Numbered from the stretch's first letter, positions 1-5,248 are shown. The stretch: DNA of 7,122 nucleotides from Lentimicrobiaceae bacterium (GCA_028697695.1 JAQVEI010000113.1:1-7122), one strand, 5' to 3'. Translations and numbers: made by a program. The notes: generated by a model not told the origin, from the letters alone.

Positions 1-193
1 ACTGAATGAATTCCTTGTTGCCACCCCGCTCAAAACCCTCGGCAATATTATCCATAATGGAGCCGGCAGACGCCCTTATCTGATCGCGTAACCGGAAATC
101 TTTCGCAATGGGGCCATCTGCTGTCAGTTCGAAAATGAATTTTGAAAGTTCGCGGGCTTTTTGCCAGACAGGAAGATCTTCAAAACAGGTCAT
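1..193 (-). CDS. Four-helix-bundle protein (23S rRNA intervening-sequence family), 3' end outside window
   Basis: The ATG is the complement of 191-193. The minus-strand frame stays open for 64 codons to the window edge and begins MTCFEDLPVWQKARELSKF. Recognisable family features are the opening 'F..L.VWQKA.EL' helix, then 'DFRLRDQIR.SA.SI..NIAEGFERG' at about residues 35-57. This is the signature of the S23/four helix bundle family (usual length about 115-125 aa), so roughly half is present. Members were first found encoded in intervening sequences of 23S rRNA genes, but most, as here, stand alone with no known function; they form small helical oligomers. It is co-oriented with the ATPase upstream (51-nt gap). 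No Shine-Dalgarno is visible, and GATTCAAA repeats lie just before the start codon. Family assignment is confident; the cellular role is unknown. Confidence 0.88.
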   Translation of the reverse strand, partial: MTCFEDLPVWQKARELSKFIFELTADGPIAKDFRLRDQIRASAGSIMDNIAEGFERGGNKEFIQ

Positions 194-200
194 TTGAGAT

Positions 201-249
201 TCAAAGATTCAAAAGATTCAATTTCGTTTGCGCGGGAGAAGGATTCAAA
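201..249 (+). repeat. Repeat R2, copy 1
   Basis: This 49-nt unit matches 1809-1857 at 43 of 49 positions without gaps, counted by eye. It starts with TCAAAGATTCAAAAGATTC and ends GGAGAAGGATTCAAA. It fills the gap between the ATPase and the four-helix-bundle gene, and its last bases (245-247) provide the TGA stop of the ATPase gene. The two copies are direct repeats about 1.6 kb apart on either side of the ATPase. Confidence 0.8.
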
Positions 250-1462
250 TATCCTTCATCAGCAGAAATTCAGCCAGGTGTTTATGTTGTATGCCTTCGA
301 TGTTATCGTGCCAGTTTTCTTCCATACTTAATACGAATTTCGGATGGTTATCCTTTATTGCGCGCAGGGGTGAAAATTCCCGGTCGATGGTACGCTGGTC
401 GATCATTCTCCAGACTACCTGAATATATATTTTCTTTTCCGCCTTTTCGGCAACGAAATCAATCTCCTTTTTATCCAGTTTCCCAATAAAAACGCGATAA
501 CCCCTGCGTTTAAGTTCGAGCATTACGATGTTTTCGAGTACACCCGAAATCAGCCTGTCTTTATATCCCATTACTGCATAGAGCAAAGACTGGTCGCCCA
601 CAAAGTATTTCTCGTTGGTTTTCAGTATCTCTTTCCCTCTCAGGTCGTAACGCGGAATCCTGTAAATAATAAATGCCCCTTCAAGCGCGTTCAGGTAGTT
701 ATAAACCGTATTCAGGTCAATGCGCCGGTTCTGGCTTTTAAAGTAGTCGGCCACGCTTTTTGCCGAAAAATTATTTCCGATATTATCAAATACAAACTTC
801 ACCACCCGCTCAAGTAACTCCACCTCGCGGATTCCATGCCGCAGCACGGTATCGCGCAGTATGGCCGATGAATAAATATCATAAACGGCCTTGTAAGCCA
901 TTTCATCGGTATAATCACCTGCATGCAACGCGGGGAAACCCCCTTTCCGTAAGAAAGAAATAAACTCCTTATAAATATCCGGTTCCCGGGTGCCGGCATA
1001 TACGTGTCTGAACTGCAGGTATTCGCTGAACGAAAGCGTATAAACGGGAATTTCGATATACCTGCCGGCAAGATAGGTGGCGAGCTCGGAGGAGAGCAGG
1101 CGGGAATTGGAGCCGGTAATATATATATCAGCGTCAAAATCTACCCGGAATGCATTGATGGCTTTTTCCCAGGATTCAACTTCCTGAATCTCGTCGAGCA
1201 GGATATAAGTTCGTCCCTTACCGGAGATTTTAGCTTTTACAAACTGATACAACTTTTGCGCGTTATCAACATCAGAGAATTCAAAACTTTCAAAATTGAT
1301 CAGAATGATGTTGCTTTCATCTGCCCCCCTCCGGATAAGCTCTTCCTTCAACAGTCCCAGCAATACCGATTTCCCGCTTCGCCTCAGACCTGTAATGATC
1401 TTGACAAACGGTTTATCGATATAATCAGCAAGCAGGTTGAAGTAGCTTTCCCTTCTAATCAT
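245..1462 (-). CDS. AAA-family ATPase with C-terminal DUF4143 domain
   Basis: This 405-residue protein has the usual length for the AAA_14/DUF4143 family. The N-terminal half is a P-loop ATPase: Walker A TGLRRSGKS at residues 24-32, Walker B YILLDE at 86-91, a sensor-like ITGSNS at 115-120, and LAGRY with a candidate arginine finger at R134. The C-terminal half (about 195-350) is DUF4143, containing a winged-helix-like stretch (NFSAKSVADYF, 231-241) and a remnant PD-(D/E)XK nuclease fold: LENIVMLEL at 309-317 and KEIDF at 332-336. The position where an active enzyme has ExK reads IQV (347-349), so the nuclease-like part is probably inactive. Such proteins are very common in Bacteroidota and archaea, often as variable paralogues; their function is not established, although a toxin or defence role has been guessed. 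The ATG at 1460-1462 is the first in frame. The stop lies inside repeat R2 (201-249). Confidence 0.92.
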   Translation of the reverse strand: MIRRESYFNLLADYIDKPFVKIITGLRRSGKSVLLGLLKEELIRRGADESNIILINFESFEFSDVDNAQKLYQFVKAKISGKGRTYILLDEIQEVESWEKAINAFRVDFDADIYITGSNSRLLSSELATYLAGRYIEIPVYTLSFSEYLQFRHVYAGTREPDIYKEFISFLRKGGFPALHAGDYTDEMAYKAVYDIYSSAILRDTVLRHGIREVELLERVVKFVFDNIGNNFSAKSVADYFKSQNRRIDLNTVYNYLNALEGAFIIYRIPRYDLRGKEILKTNEKYFVGDQSLLYAVMGYKDRLISGVLENIVMLELKRRGYRVFIGKLDKKEIDFVAEKAEKKIYIQVVWRMIDQRTIDREFSPLRAIKDNHPKFVLSMEENWHDNIEGIQHKHLAEFLLMKDI

Positions 1463-1526
1463 TTTTTAGGGTCTTAACCACAAATAAAACGAATATTTTA
1501 CACTTTTACGGGGCACAACCAGAAGA

Positions 1527-1558
1527 AATTCAAAAATTCAAGAATTCAAAGATTCAAA
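1527..1558 (+). repeat. Octamer tandem (GATTCAAA type), four units
   Basis: There are four consecutive octamers: AATTCAAA, AATTCAAG, AATTCAAA and GATTCAAA. They lead in phase into the R1 unit at 1559. The same octamer recurs between R1 units at 1754-1777 (three perfect copies), 1806-1821, 1957-1972 and 2001-2024, and left of the ATPase at 198-213. It starts about 65 nt upstream of the ATPase start codon. No function is evident. Confidence 0.8.
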
Positions 1559-1618
1559 AATTAGCTTCGCTGAGCTCTCCCGAAAAAGAGTTCGGGACAG
1601 GCTCTTCGGTCGGTTTAA
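1559..1618 (+). repeat. Repeat R1, copy 1, carrying a 27-nt internal insert
   Basis: The outer parts match the R1 unit: AATTAGCTTCGCTGAGCTC at 1559-1577, then TTCGGTCGGTTT from 1605. Where other copies have only CC, this one has 27 nt (1578-1604). The insert contains a perfect 6-bp hairpin, CCCGAA (1579-1584) and TTCGGG (1591-1596), around AAAGAG. The insert looks like a second short repeat family nested in the first. Confidence 0.7.
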
Positions 1619-1645
1619 AAGATTCAAGAACTTTGGTTAGAAGAT

Positions 1646-1689
1646 CCTTCTCCTTGTGGTGACTGAGCGAAGTCGAAGTCAGGAGAAGG
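1646..1689. repeat. Hairpin containing a third REP-like variant
   Basis: The outer arms CCTTCTCCT (1646-1654) and AGGAGAAGG (1681-1689) pair perfectly over 9 bp. Inside, TGACT (1660-1664) and AGTCA (1677-1681) flank the core TGAGCGAAGTCGAA (1664-1677). That 14-nt core is identical to the core of the REP-like palindrome beside the GIY-YIG gene (complement of 3001-3014), although the arms there are different. The element stands alone in the repeat-rich spacer. Confidence 0.6.
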
Positions 1690-1717
1690 TGCCCAAAGGG
1701 CGGATGAGGTGATTACA

Positions 1718-1753
1718 GATTAGCTTCGCTGAGCTCCCTTCGGTCGGTTCAAG
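1718..1753 (+). repeat. Repeat R1, copy 2
   Basis: This R1 unit runs from TTAGCTTCGCTGAGCTC through CCTTCGGTCGGTTC. Three perfect GATTCAAA octamers (1754-1777) follow, then copy 3. The start-to-start distance of copies 2 and 3 is exactly 60 nt, so they form a true tandem with the octamers as linker. Confidence 0.8.
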
Positions 1754-1777
1754 GATTCAAAGATTCAAAGATTCAAA

Positions 1778-1813
1778 AATTAGCTTCGCTGAGCTCCCTT
1801 CGGTCGGTTCAAA
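1778..1813 (+). repeat. Repeat R1, copy 3
   Basis: This copy is identical to copy 2 over 1780-1810 and lies 60 nt downstream of it. It runs directly into R2 copy 2 through in-phase octamers. Confidence 0.8.
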
Positions 1814-1857
1814 GATTCAAAAGATTCCAGGCCGTTTGTGCAGGAGAAGGATTCAAA
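1809..1857 (+). repeat. Repeat R2, copy 2
   Basis: This is the direct counterpart of 201-249 (43/49 identical, ungapped). The differences cluster in the middle (1828-1832), while the flanking octamers and GGAGAAGGATTCAAA are kept. R3 copy 1 follows at once. Confidence 0.8.
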
Positions 1858-1860
1858 AAA

Positions 1861-1911
1861 TATTTTGTGGCTTTTTGTGCTTCCGTGTTTTTGTGGCAAA
1901 AAACATTCGTG
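1861..1911 (+). repeat. Repeat R3, copy 1
   Basis: This T/G-rich unit contains TTTTTGTGC and ends GTGGCAAAAAACATTCGTG (1893-1911). A diverged second copy at 2051-2102 ends GTGGCAAAACATTCGTG. Stops in several frames and the degenerate similarity argue against coding. Confidence 0.6.
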
Positions 1912-1915
1912 TCCC

Positions 1916-1946
1916 GATCCCGATAGCTATCGGGACTATCGGGATC
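1916..1946. repeat. Perfect inverted repeat, 11-bp arms
   Basis: GATCCCGATAG (1916-1926) and CTATCGGGATC (1936-1946) are exact reverse complements around 9 nt. An overlapping 16-bp perfect palindrome, CCCGATAGCTATCGGG, lies at 1919-1934, so two alternative hairpins compete. No U-tract follows on either strand and no gene ends nearby, so it is unlikely to be a standard terminator. Confidence 0.75.
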
Positions 1947-1972
1947 ATGGAGAAAAGATTCAAAGATTCAAG

Positions 1973-2008
1973 GATTAGCTTCGCTGAGCTCCCTCCGGTC
2001 GGTTCAAA
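1973..2008 (+). repeat. Repeat R1, copy 4
   Basis: Over 1975-2005 this copy differs from copies 2 and 3 by one substitution (CCCTCCGG instead of CCCTTCGG). GATTCAAA octamers lie on both sides. Confidence 0.78.
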
Positions 2009-2050
2009 GATTCAAAGATTCAATCTCCTTGTTTCAGTGCTGGTATTTAA

Positions 2051-2102
2051 AAATCTTTTGTATTTTTTGGTGCCTTTGTGCTTTAGTGGCAAAACATTCG
2101 TG
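2051..2102 (+). repeat. Repeat R3, copy 2
   Basis: This is the diverged second copy of 1861-1911, best matched over GTGGCAAAACATTCGTG (2086-2102). It is followed by a weak imperfect palindrome (CACT at 2104-2107, AGTG at 2124-2127). The next 90 nt hold nothing recognisable. Confidence 0.55.
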
Positions 2103-2215
2103 CCACTCCGCCAGGCTCAGGGCAGTGTTTGGTAGCGAAAAAAATTCAATTCACAGTATACTCCGGCTGAACAAAATAACGGAAAAATATCAAATTCTCA
2201 GATTATCAAATCTTT

Positions 2216-2279
2216 AATCACCCAATCACCAAATCAACTAATCAACTAATCCTCTCATCATCTGATCAGCTCATCCTCT
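2216..2279 (+). repeat. Second octamer tandem, eight in-phase units
   Basis: Eight consecutive octamers can be read without slipping: AATCACCC, AATCACCA, AATCAACT, AATCAACT, AATCCTCT, CATCATCT, GATCAGCT, CATCCTCT. ATC occupies positions 2-4 of every unit, and the units drift from A-rich to C/T-rich. It shares the 8-nt period of the GATTCAAA tandem but not its sequence. Confidence 0.75.
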
Positions 2280-2290
2280 TACCTCTGCTT

Positions 2291-2310
2291 ACAGCTCCGC
2301 CCCGTCAGTC
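2291..2310 (-). other. Conserved spacer box, copy 1
   Basis: ACAGCTCCGCCCCGTCAGTC on the plus strand matches 6846-6865 at 17 of 20 positions. In both places a CAAAnATA box and then ATGTTTTGG plus a REP array follow in the same order. The minus strand is given because the neighbouring promoter-like box reads that way. Function unknown. Confidence 0.6.
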
Positions 2311-2351
2311 CCATTAGCGGTTTTGACCAGGGCATTTAAAGAAGAAGGGTT

Positions 2352-2386
2352 AAAACGACTTTTAAATTGAATTTAAACTGCGTTTT
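2352..2386. repeat. Imperfect inverted repeat in the E1 spacer
   Basis: AAAACG (2352-2357) pairs with CGTTTT (2381-2386), and TTTAAAT (2361-2367) pairs with ATTTAAA (2371-2377), leaving a 3-nt loop and a 3x3 internal mismatch. It lies in the roughly 70 nt present in this spacer but absent from the related spacer at 6866-6900. Confidence 0.6.
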
Positions 2387-2417
2387 ATCCCCGTTTCAAG
2401 CTGATTTTTTAAAAGTG

Positions 2418-2425
2418 CAAATATA
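2418..2425 (-). promoter_or_regulatory. Promoter-like -7 box, minus strand
   Basis: The minus strand reads TATATTTG, an exact match to the Bacteroidota -7 consensus TAnnTTTG. A TTG lies upstream with a spacer of only about 15 nt, shorter than usual. Any transcript would run into the gene-free repeat region, with the nearest start codon about 950 nt away. It corresponds to the box at 6901-6908. Confidence 0.3.
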
Positions 2426-2468
2426 AAACATTATCTATTGCAAGTGGAGGAGGGGGAAAATGTTTTGG

Positions 2469-2623
2469 GGTGCTTTCGGCTACGCTCAATCACCGGGGGA
2501 AGCGGTGGTTTCGGAAGGGGTGGTTTCGGAAGCGGTGCTTTCGGCTACGCTCAATCACCGGGGGCTACGCTCAATCACCGGGGGGGGCGCCGAAAGCACC
2601 GGGGGGGACTTCGCTCAACCACC
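2469..2623 (+). repeat. Left REP-like palindrome array
   Basis: Full 26-nt copies lie at 2469-2494 and 2534-2559, each GGTGCTTTCGGC, then TAC, then GCTCAATCACC. Between them are two 15-nt half-units starting GGTGGTTTCGGAAG (2504-2518, 2519-2533). Then come a 3' half-copy (2563-2579), an inverted half-copy GCCGAAAGCACC (2589-2600) and a half-copy of the second variant, GACTTCGCTCAACCACC (2607-2623). Copies are joined by G-runs of 4 to 8. The outer arms GGTG and CACC pair. The last half-copy contains the stop codon of the GIY-YIG gene. Confidence 0.85.
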
Positions 2624-2968
2624 GCCGCCGGGTCCCCGATCTCCATTATTCTCATCGGTGGGGCGGGTTCTGTATGCATAATGCGTTTTATTTTTACACT
2701 CGGCCAGTTTGTGTAATGCATTCTTATCACCCGCAATGAGTGCCTCTTTTTTGGCTCTGCTCCAGCCCTGGATCTGTTTTTCTCTGTAAAATGCAGTGTC
2801 AATCCTGTCGAATACTTCTACATAGACCAACTCAAAGGGTAAACGCTTTTTTGTAAAATTTGATCCTTCCCCACAGGCATGTTGCTCCAACCGCAGCGTG
2901 AGGTTTTTAGTGCTGCCTGTGTAGTAAGTTCCATCAGCACACCTAAGTATATACATATAGCCTTTCAT
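2615..2968 (-). CDS. Small GIY-YIG endonuclease domain protein, 117 aa
   Basis: The protein starts MKGYMYILRCADGTYYTGS. The 'GIY' strand is YMYIL (4-8) and 'YIG' is YYTGS (15-19). Expected catalytic residues are present: Y6 or Y16, R26 in LRLEQH, and E63 in FYREKQIQGWSR. This is the compact UPF0213/YhbQ-like group of about 80-100 aa, a metal-dependent single-domain nuclease of mostly unknown substrate. The core ends near residue 95; the rest, ending GPGGGG, is translated from spacer and the left REP array and is probably not functional. The frame stays open upstream to a GTG at 3104-3106, but that part would be translated palindromes, so the ATG at 2966-2968 is preferred. The gene has palindromes 15-50 nt upstream and at its 3' end, and lies about 150 nt downstream of the polysaccharide operon on the same strand. 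Confidence 0.88.
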   Translation of the reverse strand: MKGYMYILRCADGTYYTGSTKNLTLRLEQHACGEGSNFTKKRLPFELVYVEVFDRIDTAFYREKQIQGWSRAKKEALIAGDKNALHKLAECKNKTHYAYRTRPTDENNGDRGPGGGG

Positions 2969-2982
2969 GATGTGTGGGTTTT

Positions 2983-3107
2983 GGTTTCGACTTCGCTGGT
3001 TTCGACTTCGCTCAACCACCCCCCCCCGGTGATTGAGCGTAGCCGAAAGCACCGCATCTCCCGGTGATTGAGCGTAGCCGAAAGCACCGGGACGCGCCGA
3101 AAGCACC
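2983..3107 (-). repeat. Right REP-like palindrome array
   Basis: Full copies lie at 3028-3053 and 3063-3088, read on the plus strand as GGTGATTGAGCG, TAG, CCGAAAGCACC, which is inverted relative to the left array. An inverted half-copy GCCGAAAGCACC follows at 3096-3107, only 7 nt from the ATP-grasp stop codon. Next to the nuclease, the second variant appears in direct orientation: a 15-nt unit GGTTTCGACTTCGCT twice (2983-2997, 2998-3012), completed by CAACCACC to 3020. A run of nine C (3019-3027) joins the two variants. It could also shield or terminate the operon transcript, as REP sequences elsewhere can. Confidence 0.85.
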
Positions 3108-3114
3108 GCTCAAT

Positions 3115-4059
3115 TCATAGGGTATTGGGTTTATCCAGTTTTTTCACTTTGCTTAGATCAATTTTGCTGCCGAGGTATTGATAAAATTCTTTGGCATAGG
3201 AGCCAAATCCAGTAGTAAATGTCATTTCGCCAAAAACTGCTTTGCCATCCACATCGTAAAAATCCATCCTTACCTGGGGTATATCCCTGGATAATATTTT
3301 GGCAATTTCAAGCATGGCTCCAAATGATTTTGGTTGAGGTATCTCTTTGTTACCATAATGGGCATCATTTTTATTGAAGGCTCTGGATGAGATGTTGTTC
3401 CATTTAAGGTCATACATCGTCAAATAATATTGGCCTTCGGTCCGGTCGTATGCAACCAATACACATTCGGGAATTCCATGGAAGCACCATATTTTATAAT
3501 CTATCAGTGAGGAGCTGTAGTTTTGGTCATCAACCATTAATTTTTCTGCAATAATGCACGGCTGAATCCCTGAATAATGCAGTTGAGCATTGGTTTGACC
3601 ATATACAGCGCCCAACCAACGGTTTAACTGCTCAGTGGTTTTGGCTATATCCAGCTTGCTTTTGTCTTTAACCAGCAGCACCTCCCCACAGGAGTTGTTT
3701 GCTTTCAATACAAAACTATCCGGAAGCTTTGCCCAGTCAATATCTTCGGCCTTATCCCATTTGCCATATAATTCGTTTAGCGCGTAACCACACCCCTTTT
3801 CTTCTACATACCTTCTCACCCTGTATTTATCTGCACACCTTGTCCATAAAGTTGTATCTGAATAGAGCTGCAACCAAAGAATTTTTTCAACCAAATCGCC
3901 CGGGTTTTCCCAGTTTACATTTCTGCCGAAAACTTCTTTATAGGATTTGTTGGCAATAACTTTTGGATTAAATCTCAACAGGATGTTGTTGCGCCAAAAG
4001 GCCAGCTTCATCCACACAGCCTTTAATAATCTTATCCTAAAAATTGGGTTTGTGTTCAT
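3115..4059 (-). CDS. TupA-like ATP-grasp ligase for surface polysaccharide
   Basis: This 314-residue protein has the usual length for the TupA-like ATP-grasp family. Recognisable stretches are DKYRVRRYVEEK (78-89), typical of the family's start; LPDSFVLKANNSCG (112-125) with the nucleotide-binding K119; AEKLM (171-175), where E172 fits the adenine contact; DYKIWCFHG (188-195); and the metal/ATP site RMDFYD (264-269) with GEMTFTTGFG (277-286), including D266 and E278. ATP-grasp enzymes join a carboxyl group to an amine using ATP. The family is named after a teichuronopeptide gene of alkaliphilic Bacillus, so attachment of an amino acid or peptide to a glycan precursor is likely; the substrate is not evident. 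It is cytoplasmic, with no signal peptide. It is the third gene of the operon, 52 nt after CapA, and has no terminator besides the REP array. Confidence 0.85.
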   Translation of the reverse strand: MNTNPIFRIRLLKAVWMKLAFWRNNILLRFNPKVIANKSYKEVFGRNVNWENPGDLVEKILWLQLYSDTTLWTRCADKYRVRRYVEEKGCGYALNELYGKWDKAEDIDWAKLPDSFVLKANNSCGEVLLVKDKSKLDIAKTTEQLNRWLGAVYGQTNAQLHYSGIQPCIIAEKLMVDDQNYSSSLIDYKIWCFHGIPECVLVAYDRTEGQYYLTMYDLKWNNISSRAFNKNDAHYGNKEIPQPKSFGAMLEIAKILSRDIPQVRMDFYDVDGKAVFGEMTFTTGFGSYAKEFYQYLGSKIDLSKVKKLDKPNTL

Positions 4060-4111
4060 TTTGCCGGTGGTTTAGTTACTATACTACTGAGCGTGAGGCT
4101 GTTTGCTGAAA

Positions 4112-5248
4112 TTACAGGTTTGAGTTGGACATAATTTTCAGAGCCCGTATCAGCGCCCATCTGGTGCTGTCTTCTCTCATCTGGTGCATGGCAATTTTTA
4201 AATCGGGCTTTTCCAATGAAGCTTTCAGGCGTCCTGCAATGCTCCTCAGGGATTTGATGCTGAAATTCACTTCTGTCGCGTTGAATCCTCCCAACAACCA
4301 CGTTTTGTACATCGGATAAAACTTCAAAACCTGTTCATTTACGCGTTTCATGTATGCTACATCATTTTTTAAAACTGAAGTGATATCATCCAGATGTTTT
4401 CTGGCCTCTGCAGAATTGTCTGTATCAATAAAGAAATTCTTTCTTAAGGTAGGTATAGTGTGGTGGGAAAGTTGATTATTTTCGATTTCAATCACAGCCA
4501 GCAGTCCGTTATCCCAATATTTTTTTCTATGTTTTTCAGATTTATCAAAGAAAAAATTACCCAGGCTATAAATGATTGGTTTATTCTTATAGACCTCCGT
4601 TCCCTGGGGCACATGTGGATGGGTAGCAATTATGGCATCTGCTCCCATATCAATCAATTCCCGGTATCTGTCTCTCCATTCGGGCAGGGGGACATCCATA
4701 AATTCCAAACCGGCATGTGAAATCACGAAAAGAAAGTCGCATTTATCCCGGGCTTCATTGATCTGCCTGTTTACCGCAGTACTGTTTATCCAGGGACACG
4801 CCATCTTATTGTAGTCCGTCCACCAGTCCTTCAGGGAGGCAAAATCGGAAGAAGTGCCGGCAATAAAACCTAATTTAATGTCATTAACAGTGATGTATTT
4901 AACCTTATACGCCTCCTCCCATTCGCCTGCTCCTATGGTTTGCGATTTTTTAAAAGTTTGGCGGGTATGTTGAAGCCCCTCAGCACCATAATCCAGTGCG
5001 TGGTTGTTTGCCAGCGAAACGATATTAAACCCATTATTTTCGCACCATTCCGGTGAGGATTTAGATTGCGGCAGTGCTTTTCCGGTAGGGCTGTTCACCT
5101 TGCCATGTGCCAGGGGCCCTTCAAAATTAAGCAGCTTAAGGTCACATGAATCAAAGAGTTGCTTTAAGCCTGTCGAAACCTCTATACGTTCGGGAAATTC
5201 CGTGCAAAAATCACCGGCAAACAAAATCTTTAATTTACCATTTGTCAT
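4112..5248 (-). CDS. CapA family (PGA_cap) metallophosphoesterase-like protein
   Basis: This 378-residue protein carries the CapA/PGA_cap motifs in order: AGDF with D13, LLNFEGP (39-45, N41/E43), ANNHALDYG (80-88, N82/H83), ISHAGLEF (176-183, H178), HPHVPQG (210-216) and YSLGNFFFD (227-235). These are the metal-binding positions of the calcineurin-like fold. The domain ends near 270; about 100 further residues are mostly helical and not recognised. CapA takes part in poly-gamma-glutamate capsule assembly in Bacillus; in Bacteroidota homologues are common in exopolysaccharide clusters with untested activity. Unlike Bacillus CapA, no N-terminal membrane anchor or signal peptide is seen: the first strand starts at residue 5. 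The usual HWG motif reads HAG. The start codon overlaps the flippase stop (ATGA, 5245-5248), implying translational coupling. Confidence 0.88.
   Translation of the reverse strand: MTNGKLKILFAGDFCTEFPERIEVSTGLKQLFDSCDLKLLNFEGPLAHGKVNSPTGKALPQSKSSPEWCENNGFNIVSLANNHALDYGAEGLQHTRQTFKKSQTIGAGEWEEAYKVKYITVNDIKLGFIAGTSSDFASLKDWWTDYNKMACPWINSTAVNRQINEARDKCDFLFVISHAGLEFMDVPLPEWRDRYRELIDMGADAIIATHPHVPQGTEVYKNKPIIYSLGNFFFDKSEKHRKKYWDNGLLAVIEIENNQLSHHTIPTLRKNFFIDTDNSAEARKHLDDITSVLKNDVAYMKRVNEQVLKFYPMYKTWLLGGFNATEVNFSIKSLRSIAGRLKASLEKPDLKIAMHQMREDSTRWALIRALKIMSNSNL

Larger units (their letters stand above)
2291..3107. mobile_element. Candidate REP/GIY-YIG composite element (hypothetical)
   Basis: The proposed unit consists of a leader spacer (2291-2468), left REP array (2469-2623), GIY-YIG gene (2615-2968) and right REP array (2983-3107). 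Full palindromes point inward from both sides: plus orientation at 2469-2494 and 2534-2559, minus at 3028-3053 and 3063-3088. A similar leader followed by an array without a nuclease lies at 6846-7053. The boundaries are guesses and no target-site duplication is seen. REP elements mobilised by RAYT transposases are the known analogy; linking a GIY-YIG enzyme to these repeats is inference. Confidence 0.4.

Noticed and set aside
1916..1946. Rho-independent terminator
   Set aside because: No T-run follows on either strand and no gene ends within several hundred bases.
1527..2024. CRISPR-like array
   Set aside because: R1 units occur at irregular distances, and the intervening DNA is itself repetitive (octamers) rather than unique spacers; no cas genes are present.
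1836..2135. Plus-strand 99-codon frame in the repeat spacer
   Set aside because: It is made of R2, R3, R1 and the 1916-1946 palindrome, with no recognisable domain; the open frame is a by-product of repeats.
2438..2739. Overlapping plus-strand frames over the left REP array
   Set aside because: Glycine/arginine-rich products come from the G-rich palindromes, and they run antisense to the well-supported GIY-YIG gene.
2469..3107. Insertion sequence with a DDE or RAYT transposase
   Set aside because: The only coding region inside is a GIY-YIG domain protein; no transposase motif and no target-site duplication can be seen.
4056..4301. Minus-strand frame overlapping the end of the CapA gene
   Set aside because: It is in another frame of the well-supported CapA coding region and has no family resemblance.
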